Source: Indioceanicola profundi
GTDB taxonomy: Bacteria; Pseudomonadota; Alphaproteobacteria; Azospirillales; Azospirillaceae
NCBI RefSeq assembly: GCF_003568845.1
Contig: NZ_CP030128.1
Location: 62,001-126,000 of the forward strand
Direction: 5' to 3'
DNA: 64,000 nucleotides
Part shown: in pieces, positions 28,362-38,138 of the stretch
Position numbering within the stretch: position 1 is the first letter of the stretch
Layout: each line of letters opens with the position of its first letter
The notes under the pieces: generated by a model
Database searches by the model: none
Seen by the model: only the letters and a program-made list of their open reading frames with translations
What the model was told of the DNA's origin: nothing
Position numbers and translations under genes: made by a program

Positions 28362-29147
28362 ATGGCCCCAAAATCTTGCTCTCTGCTGGGCTCCGATCGG
28401 AAAGAAACGGCGCTGCACCTCAAGCTAGAGAGCTATGTTCCACTCTCTGAACCGGAGCGGGCATATATAAGCCAGCTTGTGGACCGGGCCGAAGTGGTGC
28501 GGCCGCGGATCGACATCATCCATCAGGGGGAGCAGTTTGCCTCCGCCCATGTCTTGCTCTCCGGGTGGGCGATCCGCCACAAGGCGCTCCCGGACGGTCG
28601 CCGGCAGGTGGTCAACTTCGTTATTCCCGGCGACTTTATCGGGTTGTATGCCCACCTCTTCGAAATTGCCGACCATACTGTGACCACGCTGACAGGCGCG
28701 ACCACGGCCGCAGTGGAAATCGACCGGATCGTCGAGATCTTCAAGCGCTTCCCCCGGCTTGCCGCCGCGCTTGCCTGGTCGAGTGCCCGGGAGGAGTCGA
28801 TCATCGCCGAGCGGCTGCTCAGCTTGGGGCGGCGCACCGCCTTCGAGCGCATGGCGCATCTCCTCGCCGAGTTGCTGCGTCGCTTGCAAGTCGTCCAGCT
28901 GGCATACAAAGGGCAGTTCATTCTGCCGGTCACTCAGGAAACCCTGGCGGATGCGCTTGGGCTCAGCCTTGTCCACGTGAACCGGACGTTGCGCCGCCTC
29001 CGAGAAGCCGGGCTGATCGACATTGACGGGCAGAAACTGATGGTCAACGACGCCGCAAGTCTCGCGGACGCAGGCAAGTTCGACGAGATGTACCTGCATC
29101 ATAGCGGCCTATCGAGACGGCTGCAGAAAAAGCTCGCACCGGCATAG
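28362..29147 (+). CDS. Crp/Fnr-family transcription regulator
   Basis: A 261-residue DNA-binding regulator: an N-terminal cyclic-nucleotide-binding-like jelly roll (PRIDIIHQGEQFASAHVLLSGWAIRHK), a long dimer helix, and a C-terminal winged helix with the recognition segment LSLVHVNRTLRRLREAGLI. The N-terminal cysteines that hold an Fe-S cluster in FNR are absent. The recognition helix has His and Asn where FNR uses Glu and Ser, so its DNA site probably differs from the TTGAT-N4-ATCAA box. The start at 28362 fits domain length. The effector is unknown. Confidence 0.88.
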   Translation: MAPKSCSLLGSDRKETALHLKLESYVPLSEPERAYISQLVDRAEVVRPRIDIIHQGEQFASAHVLLSGWAIRHKALPDGRRQVVNFVIPGDFIGLYAHLFEIADHTVTTLTGATTAAVEIDRIVEIFKRFPRLAAALAWSSAREESIIAERLLSLGRRTAFERMAHLLAELLRRLQVVQLAYKGQFILPVTQETLADALGLSLVHVNRTLRRLREAGLIDIDGQKLMVNDAASLADAGKFDEMYLHHSGLSRRLQKKLAPA

Positions 29148-29408
29148 ATGCCGCAGCCACCCGTAACGGGAGAGATCCTGTCCGCGCGGGTTGGGATTGC
29201 CCGCCGACGGCCTCGAACGGGACGGATGCTAGCGCTCCCCCTGCCGTCGCATGACATCGCCGCCCTGCCCGCCCCCGATCGGGTCCGCCGCTGCGGCTGG
29301 CGCCGGAGGCCAGGGTTTCCGCCGGGATAGCGAATCAGCACAGGGCGAACATGCCTGCGCGTGCTCGCCAGGCGACTTGCAGCTGGAGAAGGCCCTACCT
29401 CGCTCCTG

Positions 29409-31436
29409 CTACCGCCGGTCTGGCTTCGTGGCTGCGCGTTCATCCGTAAGCGCCAGCACCGTTTCCCTTAGCGCCCATACGTCCACTGGCTTGGTCAGCA
29501 GCCGCAAACCTGCCTCGTGGGCTCTCCGGAGGGTCCGCGGCCTGGTATCCCCGGTCAGCAGGACGGAGGCGGAGCCCGCTGCCCGTGCTGCCTCTATCGC
29601 ATCAAACCCGTCGCCGTCCGGCAGCTGGAAATCCGAGATGACCACACCGAACCGCTCCCGTGCCAATTCCTTTCGCGCATCCGCAACGGAGTGCGCAACG
29701 GTGGCCTCCAGCCCCCAATCCTCCAAGGTCATGGACAGGGCCGCCGCCACCATCCGGTCGTCTTCTACGATCAGAACCTTGTGTGCTGCCAGAGCTCTTT
29801 CCTGGCATCGCGGCAACGGCGGCGGGGCGGTCTCCCTTCCCTCCGGAACCCAGACGCTGAACGTCGACCCGCACCCGGGACTTGAGCGCACCTCCAGTTT
29901 GTGCTCCAGCACAGCAGCCGCGCGCCGGGCCGTGGACAGGCCCAGTCCAAAGCCCGTTGACCGGCTCTCCTCTCCCAGCTGCGCGAAATCGTCGAAAATC
30001 CGCTCCAGGTGCTCCGGCCGTATGCCCGGTCCGGTATCGGTGACGTCTATGCGCACCCACCCCTCCTCGCGCACGCATGCTACGGCCACCTCGCCGGATT
30101 CGGTGTACTTCACGGCATTGGAAATCAGGTTGCGCAGGATGAGCTCCAGCAGCAGGCGATCGCTCCGCACGGTAACGGTGGTCGGCGGCACCCTGAGCGA
30201 CAGCCGCGCCGCGCGCGCAGGTCCCTCGAATTCTACCCCCAACCTGTGCAGCAGTCCCTGGAGCGCGAAGGCTTCCAGCTTTGGCTGGACCACGCCCGCC
30301 TCGAAGCGGGCCGTTTCCAAAAGGCCGTTCAACATGCCGCGCAGGCCCTCCAGGGACAACGAGGCCATCTCCACGAGGCCGCGGAGATCCGGATCCTGCA
30401 CGCGGCTCTCCAGCAGCCCCAGATACAGGCCCGCCGCCATCGCGGGTTGGCGCAGGTCATGGCTCGCAGCGGCCAAGAAACGCGACTTGGCCCGGTTGGC
30501 GTCCTCGGCGACGGTGCGCGCCCGCTCTGCCTCGTCGCGTGCCGCCTTTAGCGCCTCCTCCGCCTCCCGCCTCGCGGTGACGTCCTGGACAGCACGGATG
30601 GCGTGCAGGAAGCGTCCATGCCCGTCCCGGACGGCTGTGACCCGGACCTCCGCCCACCAGCGACGGCCGCCCTTGCTGGTATAGGGCCGCTCCTCGGCGT
30701 AGCTGTCCACCTCGCCCCGGATCAGGCGGGCGAAGTTGTCGTGCGCTTGGACCCGGTCGTCCTCTCCCTCAATGGAATCAAAGAAAGTCCGCCCGTCGAA
30801 GTCCGCGAGCACGTAGCCGGTCACCCGGGTAAACGTCTCGTTGATGAAAAGGTAATGGCCTTCGGCATCCACTTCCTGGATGCCGACCCCGACATTGGCC
30901 TGCGTTGCCCGGAGACGCAGATCCTGCTCATGGCGCGCGAGCACCGCTTTGGTGGTTTCCGAGATGATCACCAGCACGCCGCCGACGCCGTCCGGGGCAT
31001 CTGGGTCGGCGATCGGGCCGTAGCTGTAGGTCCAGTAGACTTCATCCTGCTTGCCATGCCGGACGATGGACACCAGCTGGTTCTCATGCCAGGTCGGCTC
31101 TCCGCCAGCCATGACCTGGTCGATCTGGGGGCCGATGATGGGCCAGATCTCGGGCCAGGCATCCTGCCCAGGCGCCCCCAGGATGGCCGGATGCTTTTCC
31201 GGCCCAAGCGAAGCCGCGAAGCCGTCGTTGTAGAAGCAGATGTGCTCAGCACCCCAGAAGACGTGAACGGGATGCCGGGTGCTGAGCATGATCCCGATCG
31301 CCGTTTTCAAGCTTTGTGGCCAGGCTTCCACCGGCCCCAGGGTCGTACGCGCCCAGTCATGCGACCGGAGCAGCGCTCCCATGGTCCCGCCGCCCGTCGG
31401 CCATACCTTCCGGGCCGCATCTCGGTCAGACGCCAT
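29409..31436 (-). CDS. PAS-PAS hybrid histidine kinase with receiver
   Basis: About 675 residues from the ATG at 31436. The N-terminal PAS has LRSHDWARTTLGPVEAWPQSLK, close to the kinase at 26.3 kb. A second PAS with PAC (about 155-285) precedes a coiled linker and a classical HisKA domain with His326 (AASHDLRQP). The ATPase domain shows NLISNAVKYT, DTGPGI and GFGLGLS; the receiver has its acceptor in ISDFQLPDGDG and lysine in TKPVD. The SHDLRQP box is typical of a hybrid kinase group that often works with small receivers. It is the only classical HisKA kinase here. An upstream ATG at 31454 lacks a ribosome site. Confidence 0.88.
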   Translation of the reverse strand: MASDRDAARKVWPTGGGTMGALLRSHDWARTTLGPVEAWPQSLKTAIGIMLSTRHPVHVFWGAEHICFYNDGFAASLGPEKHPAILGAPGQDAWPEIWPIIGPQIDQVMAGGEPTWHENQLVSIVRHGKQDEVYWTYSYGPIADPDAPDGVGGVLVIISETTKAVLARHEQDLRLRATQANVGVGIQEVDAEGHYLFINETFTRVTGYVLADFDGRTFFDSIEGEDDRVQAHDNFARLIRGEVDSYAEERPYTSKGGRRWWAEVRVTAVRDGHGRFLHAIRAVQDVTARREAEEALKAARDEAERARTVAEDANRAKSRFLAAASHDLRQPAMAAGLYLGLLESRVQDPDLRGLVEMASLSLEGLRGMLNGLLETARFEAGVVQPKLEAFALQGLLHRLGVEFEGPARAARLSLRVPPTTVTVRSDRLLLELILRNLISNAVKYTESGEVAVACVREEGWVRIDVTDTGPGIRPEHLERIFDDFAQLGEESRSTGFGLGLSTARRAAAVLEHKLEVRSSPGCGSTFSVWVPEGRETAPPPLPRCQERALAAHKVLIVEDDRMVAAALSMTLEDWGLEATVAHSVADARKELARERFGVVISDFQLPDGDGFDAIEAARAAGSASVLLTGDTRPRTLRRAHEAGLRLLTKPVDVWALRETVLALTDERAATKPDRR

Positions 31437-31698
31437 AGGCCGGTCCCGGTTCATTATTGGGCAAAAGCATGGTGGGGGGCATGGGACCTTGAGGAAGAGT
31501 CTATTCCGGACTTCGGTGGTACTGAATTGGGCCACCATTTCATACCACATTGATACATCGGCCTGGTATTCCCATGTATGCGTCGCCTACACGCATGGAA
31601 AGGCGTCGCGGCAGAAGTTCATTGCTCCCGCAGCTGGCCACGCACATCGGCGCGGTTCGCCGCTCTCAACACTGGACGCAGTCGTCGTGAATGGCGCC

Positions 31699-34600
31699 TC
31701 AACCGATTTGGTGCTTCGGCTCCCTGGCGACCAGCCTTGCCAAGGCCGCTTCCAAGGCCGACCTTGAGAACGGCTTGCCCAACCGCGGCAATTTCTCCAC
31801 GTCCGCGTCCGTGACGTCCTCATAGCCGGTGCATAGCAACACCGGCACGCCACGCGCGTGTAGTTTCCGCGCCAGGGCAAGCGATGACTGCCCGTGCAGG
31901 TTCACGTCGAGCACGGCCGCATCCAGTTCGGCGTCACGCGCCAAGCGCTCGGCATGCGCAAGGGACAGGGCCGGGCCTACAACGTCACACCCCAACTTGC
32001 GCAAGGCATCCTCGAGCTCCATGGCGATTAGGGCTCCGTCCTCCACTACCAGGACCCGCCGGGGGAGACTAAGGGGAACGGCACCGTCCTGTGGTTCGCT
32101 GGAGGCGGATGCAGCCGCAAAGGTCCAGTGCTCTGCCGGAAGCCGCATCTCCAGATAGAGCCCTGCCGGGCGCCAGTCGAGGGTCAACCGGCCACCCAGT
32201 TGCTCCTCGATGCTGGTGCGCACCAGCAGCGACCCGAAGCCACTCCGCGTCGGCGGTTGCACAGGTGGTCCGCCGCGCTCCCGCCAGAGCAGGACCAGAT
32301 CGCCCTCGGGCGCAATGTGCCATCCTACGTCCAGTCGCCCGGCCTCAGTCGAGAGGGCGCCATACTTGGCGGCATTGGTCGCGAGCTCATGCAGGGTGAG
32401 CCCGATAGGAAGGACGGCGTCGGCGACAAAGGTTATATCGGGTCCGGACACGTTGGCCTGCGCTGGCGAAACCATATCGAGCTCCTCGGCGAGCAGGGCC
32501 GCGAGGCGTCCGCCCGTCCACCTGTCCCGGGCCAGCAGGGAATGCGCGCGCGCCATGGCCGCCACCCGGCCTTCGATCGCCTCCGCGAACTCGGCCTTCG
32601 TGTCGGCCCGGGTGAGCCGCACCAAGGACAGGACCACGGCCAGAGCATTCTTGGCCCGATGATCCACTTCCCGCATCAGCAGCTGCTCACGCTCCTCCGC
32701 CCTCTTACGCTCGGTGATGTCCATATCGACGCCACGGACGACTGCCGCACGTCCGTCCAGACCGGGTTCAGGACGGTACCGGGTGAGCAGCCAGCGGAAC
32801 GTGCCGTCCGGCAGCACCGCACGGAACTCCACGTCCAGCGGACGCGGGTTTTCCACCAGGTCCATGACGGCTGCCACGGCGCGGGACTGGTCATGGGGAT
32901 GCAGAAGCGAGATCGAGCGTTCCAGGCTGTAGGGTCCCTCCGCCGGGTTCCGGCCGTAGAGTTTGTAGAGGGACGCCGACCATCGCATCACGTTGGCCCT
33001 GACATCCCATTCAAAGGTGCCGACACCTGCAGCCTCCTGGGCCAGTTCCAGACGCGTCCGGCTGTCCGCGAGCTCCGCCTCGAACCGCTTCTGCTCCTCA
33101 ATGTCGGTGCATGTCCCGTACCACCGGACGATCCGGCCATCCGCATCCCGCTCAGGCAGGGCCCGCCCGATGAACCAACGGTATGCTCCATCTTTGGACC
33201 GCAACCGGTACTCCATTTCGTATAGGTCACCAGTCGCGAGTGAATTGTGCCAAACCTGCCGGGTGCATTCCCGGTCGTCGGGGTGGAAAAGAGCGAGCCA
33301 TGCATCGCCATCCGCCTCACCCTCACCAGCACCCGTGTACGCATACCAGCGGCTGTTGAAATAGTCGTGGTAGCCGTCCTGCCTGGTAGACCATACGATC
33401 TGCGGCATGGAATCAGCCAATGCCCTGAATCGCTGCTCACTCTGGCGAAGGGCCTCCTCCGCGCGCCTGCGGCTAGTGATGTCCTCGACAGTGACAGCGA
33501 TGCGGCCCGGCTCTCCGGGCAAAGGCGCGCAGGTGAGGCGGGCGGTGACGCGCCGTCCGTCCCGGTGCTGGAAATCCTTCTCGTACGGATCCCACCAGCC
33601 GCGCTCGCGGATCTGCGCCACGGCCCTCTGGCTCACCTCGATGAACTCGGGCGGTGTCGTGTTCCGCCAGTGCCATTCGCCGCGATTGAACTCCTCCCGG
33701 CTGCCCCCGGTGATCTCCAGCAGGCGGTCGTTGACCGCCAGCGCCTGATCAATGTTCGCGTCATAGATGGCCATGCCCATGACCCGGGACTCGAACACCC
33801 CGCGGAACCGGGCCTCACTTTCCTTGAGGGCAGCCTCCGCCCTGCGCTGATCCTCCACGTCCAGGAAGGCGCACACAACCGCTTCGGGGGGCTCACCGGG
33901 CGGGCCGACGGGAGCCGCGCGGACCGACAGGCGACGCGTGGTGCCATCCCGGCGCCGGTACAACAGGTTGCTGTCCTCCACCCGCTCGCCGAGGAGGACA
34001 GCGCGGGCCGTGGGATACTCCTCCGGCGCGTACAGGCGACCATCCGGATGCAAACCGCCATAGGCGCCGTAGCCCCCGACATCGTCGGCCGGAAGCAAGG
34101 GATGGCCAAGGATCTCCTCGGCCGCGCGGTTGTAGGAGAGGATGCGGCCGGAGGGAACTTCGGTGACGATCAGCCCGACGGGCATCTGCTCGAGCACCAA
34201 CTCCAGGCGGGCACGCTCCATCCTCAGGTCCGCGAGCAGTTCCTCCCGCTCCGCCTGTGCCGCCCTCCACGCGGTGATGTCCTCGACGGAAAGGGCGACC
34301 TGGCCGTGTCGCCCGGGAACCGGCGTGGAATGCAGCCGCACCCAGATCCGTGTCCCGTCCCGCCGCGCATACTCCTTCTCGAAACTGTCTGCCCAGCCTC
34401 TTTCCCGGATCTGCGCGGCAGCACGCTCGTCCATGGGCAGGTACTCGGCCGGGGTCACGGCACGCCAGTCCATCTCGCCGCGGTCGAATTCCTCCCGCGT
34501 GTAGCCCAGCAGGTCCAGGAGCCGGTCATTCGCCGCGAGGGTCTCGCCGGTCACGGCGTCGAAGATGCTGACCCCGGTTACCTCCGCATCGAAAACCCCC

Positions 34601-35070
34601 CGGAAGAATGCCTCCCGCTCAAGGACGCGCTCACCGTCTTCCTCTACCTGACGCGTCGCGGTCACGTCCCTTGCAATTCCCAGTACCCCGAGCACCTGCC
34701 CGTCCGGGCCGCGCACGGGCGACTTCGTCGTGGAGAAGATGGACCGGACACCATTGATGGTGACGGGCACATCGTAGGTGACCGCAGTGCCGGCCTCCAG
34801 GACGTGGCGGTCACCCTCCCGGAAACGGGCCACATCCTCGCCGCTGTGGAACTCCGCGTCCTGCCGGCCGATGAACGACTCTGCGGAGCACCCGTGGAGC
34901 CTGGCCCCGTACTCGTTCATAGCCAGATAGCGGCCGCTCCTGTCCTTGACGAAGATCGCTGCGTCGGCGGTGCTCAACAGACTGGCGAGCATCGCGCGCA
35001 AGGCGCCCTCGTTCAGGTCGGGGTCGATGCCGTCTGCGGCGGCCCATGCGCTTATTGTCGGGAAGTCCAT
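31699..35070 (-). CDS. Large multi-PAS HWE hybrid kinase with receiver
   Basis: About 1123 residues from the ATG at 35070; an ATG at 35160 is an alternative. It holds about six PAS/PAC units, including two adjacent copies of a VTGVSIFDAV/VMGMAIYDAN type and one SMPQIVWSTRQDGYHDYFN unit almost identical to that in the kinase at 1.8-4.1 kb. The HWE core has His804 (DHRAKN), LHELATNAAKYGALS and LLWRERGGP. A C-terminal receiver ends the protein (AVLDVNLHG). Its last 600 residues follow the 1.8-4.1 kb kinase closely, so the two are recent paralogues differing in their N-terminal sensors. Confidence 0.9.
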   Translation of the reverse strand: MDFPTISAWAAADGIDPDLNEGALRAMLASLLSTADAAIFVKDRSGRYLAMNEYGARLHGCSAESFIGRQDAEFHSGEDVARFREGDRHVLEAGTAVTYDVPVTINGVRSIFSTTKSPVRGPDGQVLGVLGIARDVTATRQVEEDGERVLEREAFFRGVFDAEVTGVSIFDAVTGETLAANDRLLDLLGYTREEFDRGEMDWRAVTPAEYLPMDERAAAQIRERGWADSFEKEYARRDGTRIWVRLHSTPVPGRHGQVALSVEDITAWRAAQAEREELLADLRMERARLELVLEQMPVGLIVTEVPSGRILSYNRAAEEILGHPLLPADDVGGYGAYGGLHPDGRLYAPEEYPTARAVLLGERVEDSNLLYRRRDGTTRRLSVRAAPVGPPGEPPEAVVCAFLDVEDQRRAEAALKESEARFRGVFESRVMGMAIYDANIDQALAVNDRLLEITGGSREEFNRGEWHWRNTTPPEFIEVSQRAVAQIRERGWWDPYEKDFQHRDGRRVTARLTCAPLPGEPGRIAVTVEDITSRRRAEEALRQSEQRFRALADSMPQIVWSTRQDGYHDYFNSRWYAYTGAGEGEADGDAWLALFHPDDRECTRQVWHNSLATGDLYEMEYRLRSKDGAYRWFIGRALPERDADGRIVRWYGTCTDIEEQKRFEAELADSRTRLELAQEAAGVGTFEWDVRANVMRWSASLYKLYGRNPAEGPYSLERSISLLHPHDQSRAVAAVMDLVENPRPLDVEFRAVLPDGTFRWLLTRYRPEPGLDGRAAVVRGVDMDITERKRAEEREQLLMREVDHRAKNALAVVLSLVRLTRADTKAEFAEAIEGRVAAMARAHSLLARDRWTGGRLAALLAEELDMVSPAQANVSGPDITFVADAVLPIGLTLHELATNAAKYGALSTEAGRLDVGWHIAPEGDLVLLWRERGGPPVQPPTRSGFGSLLVRTSIEEQLGGRLTLDWRPAGLYLEMRLPAEHWTFAAASASSEPQDGAVPLSLPRRVLVVEDGALIAMELEDALRKLGCDVVGPALSLAHAERLARDAELDAAVLDVNLHGQSSLALARKLHARGVPVLLCTGYEDVTDADVEKLPRLGKPFSRSALEAALARLVAREPKHQIG

Positions 35071-35082
35071 GCTTATCGGATT

Positions 35083-35099
35083 GCCGCCAAAAAGGCGGC
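35083..35099 (-). promoter_or_regulatory. Hairpin just upstream of the large kinase start
   Basis: GCCGCC and GGCGGC form a six-base stem around five A/T bases, ending 13 bases before the ATG at 35070. No clear ribosome site is visible, so the stem may shape translation initiation. If the true start is 35160 it lies inside the gene. Confidence 0.3.
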
Positions 35100-35313
35100 T
35101 TCTATCATGTTCCGCAACAGGCCTACGCTTGCCAATGAGTGGTAGAGGGGCTTCCGGCATGTTCCTGCATCCGGGTCGGTACCCTTGGCGCCTGCCTATA
35201 CGGAACGGTACCCATGGCGGCGCTTCCGCGCCTGCATGAGATGCTCCAGGCGGGACAAGTGCTCCTGTTCTCTGTTGTGAACGGCTGACGGATGGTTGCC
35301 GTCTCCAGAACTG

Positions 35314-35344
35314 AAGACCGCCGCTCATCGGCGGTCTTTTCTTT
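35314..35344 (+). terminator. Strong Rho-independent terminator without an assigned gene
   Basis: AAGACCGCC (35314-35322), loop GCTCATC, GGCGGTCTT (35330-35338), then TTCTTT. The T-run is on the plus strand, yet no plus-strand gene ends upstream: both flanking genes are read leftward. It could end a small RNA from within 35165-35313. As a reverse terminator for the gene at 35.4-36.4 kb it would lack a T-run. Confidence 0.75.
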
Positions 35345-35368
35345 GGCAGTGCCGCCGCTCTGCTGCTC

Positions 35369-36385
35369 CTAACCTGTGGCCTGCCGGACAATCTCCCCCA
35401 TGAGGGTCAGCACCCCCCGGTGTACGGCCAACGGCATACCATCAGCACTGGGTGTTGTATACCCGGACATTCCGTCGATAAGCCCGGCGTCCGCGCTGGC
35501 CGTGAGCAGGCGGCTTTCCGCATCCGGCGTGTGGAGCAGGTCCAGGTTACCACTCGCCGCCGCGAGGCAGGCGGCGACCGCATATGCCCCCCAATTCGAA
35601 ACGGCCGCCGTCACCAGCACCTCGACTTTGGTGACCGGCGCCGGATCCCGCCCGACCTTTTCGGCAGCGCGGCTGAGCACGCCGCCCAGCTGATCCCGGA
35701 TGCTGCCGAAGCCGAGCTCATTGCCGCCGTCCCCGATCCCGACGGTCAGAAGGCACCGGTCCCGCGCCTTCCTGAACAGAGCATCGAACTTCGGGGTCGC
35801 CTCGGTCGCCGGAGTGCCGCGGAATGTGTGGATTTCCCCTTCGCTATCCTCCCCCCCAACCTCCACGGAAATGAGGGCAGTGGGTTCATAGGCGTTCAAC
35901 AGGTGATCGGCGTGGGCCTCCGCCTCCTGGCGGTTGCGCGGAAACCGGAGGACAGCGGCTCCATGGATGGGCGACGGAGCCTTCTTCATGCCCGCGACCG
36001 CCTCCTCGATGCGCAGGGTGCTGAGCCCAGCCGCGCGCACCACCTGCGATATCGGCCCGATCAGGTCCTCCTCGGTGAGGAACACCGGAATTGCGCCGGT
36101 TGCCTTGTGCAGGGCAAGTCCGAGCACCGCAGCCCCCGGCGGGCCGTCCGTCTCGGCGATCCTGGAATTCACGCCCTGGCGGTCATGCCAACCGCTGGCC
36201 AGGAACACGGCCCGACCCGCCCGGCATTGCTCCAGCAGCCTTTGTGCAGCAAGCAGGCAGGGCGGTCCGCCCTGCGCCTCCCAGGCGGCTTGTGCCAGCT
36301 GATCGACCGAGCCGCGCCCCGAGATGTCCAGGTTGCTCAGGCAATGCAGGCGGACTCCTACATCCGTAAGGACGGATTTCTCCAT
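35369..36385 (-). CDS. DUF4392 / D-glutamate-cyclase C-terminal-like protein
   Basis: A 338-residue soluble protein. GIGDGGNELGFG (about 222-233), followed by a Ser/Ala-rich Rossmann-type tail (VTAAVSNWGAYAVAA), is the hallmark of the glutamate cyclase domain family. The earlier segments AVFLASGW, GPPGAAVLG and PVFLTEEDL also fit. In animals the related enzyme converts D-glutamate to 5-oxo-D-proline; bacterial members are mostly untested, so the substrate here is inferred. The gene stands alone between the orphan terminator and a divergent chemoreceptor. Confidence 0.75.
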   Translation of the reverse strand: MEKSVLTDVGVRLHCLSNLDISGRGSVDQLAQAAWEAQGGPPCLLAAQRLLEQCRAGRAVFLASGWHDRQGVNSRIAETDGPPGAAVLGLALHKATGAIPVFLTEEDLIGPISQVVRAAGLSTLRIEEAVAGMKKAPSPIHGAAVLRFPRNRQEAEAHADHLLNAYEPTALISVEVGGEDSEGEIHTFRGTPATEATPKFDALFRKARDRCLLTVGIGDGGNELGFGSIRDQLGGVLSRAAEKVGRDPAPVTKVEVLVTAAVSNWGAYAVAACLAAASGNLDLLHTPDAESRLLTASADAGLIDGMSGYTTPSADGMPLAVHRGVLTLMGEIVRQATG

Positions 36386-36559
36386 GTCGCCGCTCCCACT
36401 CGATCACTTCAGAACCAATGAAAATGACCAGTGGCAGGTTCCCTTCCTGGTGCATCTGCGGGCACCCGCCCTGCCATGGCGGTTCAATATGAGGTCCGGA
36501 CGACCCCCTCACCCGAATGGGGCATTCTAGCCAAAATTTCGTTATATTTTATCCTGGTT

Positions 36560-36565
36560 TATAAT
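36560..36565 (+). promoter_or_regulatory. TATAAT -10 element before the PAS chemoreceptor
   Basis: A perfect TATAAT lies 53 bases before the ATG at 36618 in an AT-rich island (36530-36590) that stands out from the GC-rich surroundings. The base run 17 positions upstream (TTTCGT) is a poor -35, so activator help or another sigma factor is possible. Confidence 0.4.
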
Positions 36566-36617
36566 CTGTTTTATGTTCATTCCCGTACACAGGCTGTTCC
36601 AACTTCGGAGATAGCGG

Positions 36618-38102
36618 ATGTTCGGTCTAGCTCAAGCACGCGAGTTGCAGGCGCTCAAGGCGGAGTTCGCCGCCCTGAACAAGGCGTTGGCTGTCATCGA
36701 GTTCACGCCGGAAGGCCAAATCCTCGGTGCCAACGAGAATTTCCTCAAGCTGATGGGCTATTCCCTGGCGGAGATCCAGGGTAGGCATCATTCCATGTTC
36801 ATGGAACCCGGTGGCCGGGACAGTGCGGACTACCGCCAGTTCTGGGACGGCCTCCGTCGGGGCGAGTTCCACGCAGCCCAGTACAGGCGCATCGGCAAGG
36901 GTGGTCGTGAGGTCTGGATCGAGGCGTCCTACAATCCCGTGGCCGACGCCAAGGGCAGGACGTTCAAGGTTGTGAAGTACGCGACCGATGTGACGCGGCA
37001 GAAAGCCGAGCATGCGGACCTCCGCGGGAAAGTGAACGCGATTGAGCGGTCGCAGGCCGTCATCGAGTTCGAGCTCGACGGGACTATCCGCACGGCGAAC
37101 CCGAACTTCCTGAAGGCCCTGGGCTACACGCTCTCCGAAGTGCAGGGGCGTCACCATTCCATGTTCCTGGATGCCGCGACGCGAAGCAGAGCCGAGTATA
37201 CACAGTTCTGGGAGCGCCTCCGGGGTGGCGAATACCAGGCCGGGCAGTTCAAGAGAGTCAGCAAGGGCGGCTCCTCGGTCTGGATCGAGGCATCCTACAA
37301 TCCGGTGCTCGACCTGAACGGAAGGCCCTGCAAGGTGGTGAAGTTTGCCACCGACGTCACCAAGCAGGTCGACCTGCTGATCAGCCTCAAGTCGCTGATC
37401 GACGGGAACTTCGCCGAGGTCGACACCGCCATCCGCACATCGACGGAACAGACCCGCAGCGCCACGCAAGCCGCGGCCCACACCTCCGGCGATGTGCAGA
37501 TGGTCGCCTCCAGCGTGGAGGAACTGTCCGCGTCCATCCGTGAAATCTCTGAAAGCATGGTCAAGTCGCGGGAGGCCGCCGAGGGCGCCTTCGGCCGTGC
37601 CGAGGCTGCCGACCGTGCGACCCAGCAACTCGTCGGCGCAGCGCAGCAGATGACCGGCATCGTCGACCTGATCCGGCAGATCGCAGGCCAGATCAACCTG
37701 CTGGCGCTCAACGCCACCATTGAGGCCGCCCGCGCCGGCGAAGCCGGGCGCGGCTTCGCCGTGGTGGCTACCGAGGTCAAGAACCTGGCCGGTCAGGCCG
37801 CCAATGCCACCAGCCAGATCGCGCGGGAGATCCAGCAGGTTCAAGACGTCTCATCCGAGGTGGTGGGTGCGCTGACGGAAATCCGCGGAGCCATCGGCAC
37901 GGTGCGGGAGCATGTGGCTGGCACGGCCGGCGCCGTCGAGGAGCAGAGCGCCGTCACCCTTGCCATGTCGAGCACCATGCAGAGCGCCGCGGCGGGTGTT
38001 GAAGCGCTCACGAAAAGCATCGGCGAGATCGCGGCCGCCGTGGACCAGGTCACGCACGCGGTCGGCAGCACCAAGCAGGCCGCCGAGGTGCTGGCGCGCT
38101 GA
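36618..38102 (+). CDS. Soluble chemoreceptor with two PAS domains
   Basis: A 494-residue methyl-accepting protein without membrane helices. Two closely similar PAS units (about 20-125 and 140-250), each with GRHHSMF, FW-x-x-L-R-x-G-E and VWIEASYNP, precede a signalling domain whose hairpin tip reads [29 protein letters not shown]. Cytoplasmic PAS receptors of this type (Aer-2/BdlA-like) sense redox state, oxygen or flavin. GGAG is seven bases before the ATG. No cheA, cheW or methylase gene is nearby, so it must use a chemosensory array encoded elsewhere. Confidence 0.9.
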   Translation: MFGLAQARELQALKAEFAALNKALAVIEFTPEGQILGANENFLKLMGYSLAEIQGRHHSMFMEPGGRDSADYRQFWDGLRRGEFHAAQYRRIGKGGREVWIEASYNPVADAKGRTFKVVKYATDVTRQKAEHADLRGKVNAIERSQAVIEFELDGTIRTANPNFLKALGYTLSEVQGRHHSMFLDAATRSRAEYTQFWERLRGGEYQAGQFKRVSKGGSSVWIEASYNPVLDLNGRPCKVVKFATDVTKQVDLLISLKSLIDGNFAEVDTAIRTSTEQTRSATQAAAHTSGDVQMVASSVEELSASIREISESMVKSREAAEGAFGRAEAADRATQQLVGAAQQMTGIVDLIRQIAGQINLLALNATIEAARAGEAGRGFAVVATEVKNLAGQAANATSQIAREIQQVQDVSSEVVGALTEIRGAIGTVREHVAGTAGAVEEQSAVTLAMSSTMQSAAAGVEALTKSIGEIAAAVDQVTHAVGSTKQAAEVLAR

Positions 38103-38138
38103 CCGCCCGTGCCGGATTGTCGAGCAGAGGAGATCGCA

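Noticed and set aside
28362-29147. This Crp/Fnr protein as regulator of the FNR-type box at 10199
   Set aside because: Its recognition helix lacks the Glu and Ser that read TTGAT in FNR, and it has no Fe-S cysteines; a genomic FNR/FixK protein is more likely.
35083-35099. Hairpin as a transcription terminator
   Set aside because: No T-run follows on either strand; the position suggests a leader structure instead.
33247-35145. Plus-strand frame of over 600 codons
   Set aside because: Antisense shadow of the large HWE kinase; no domain in the translation.
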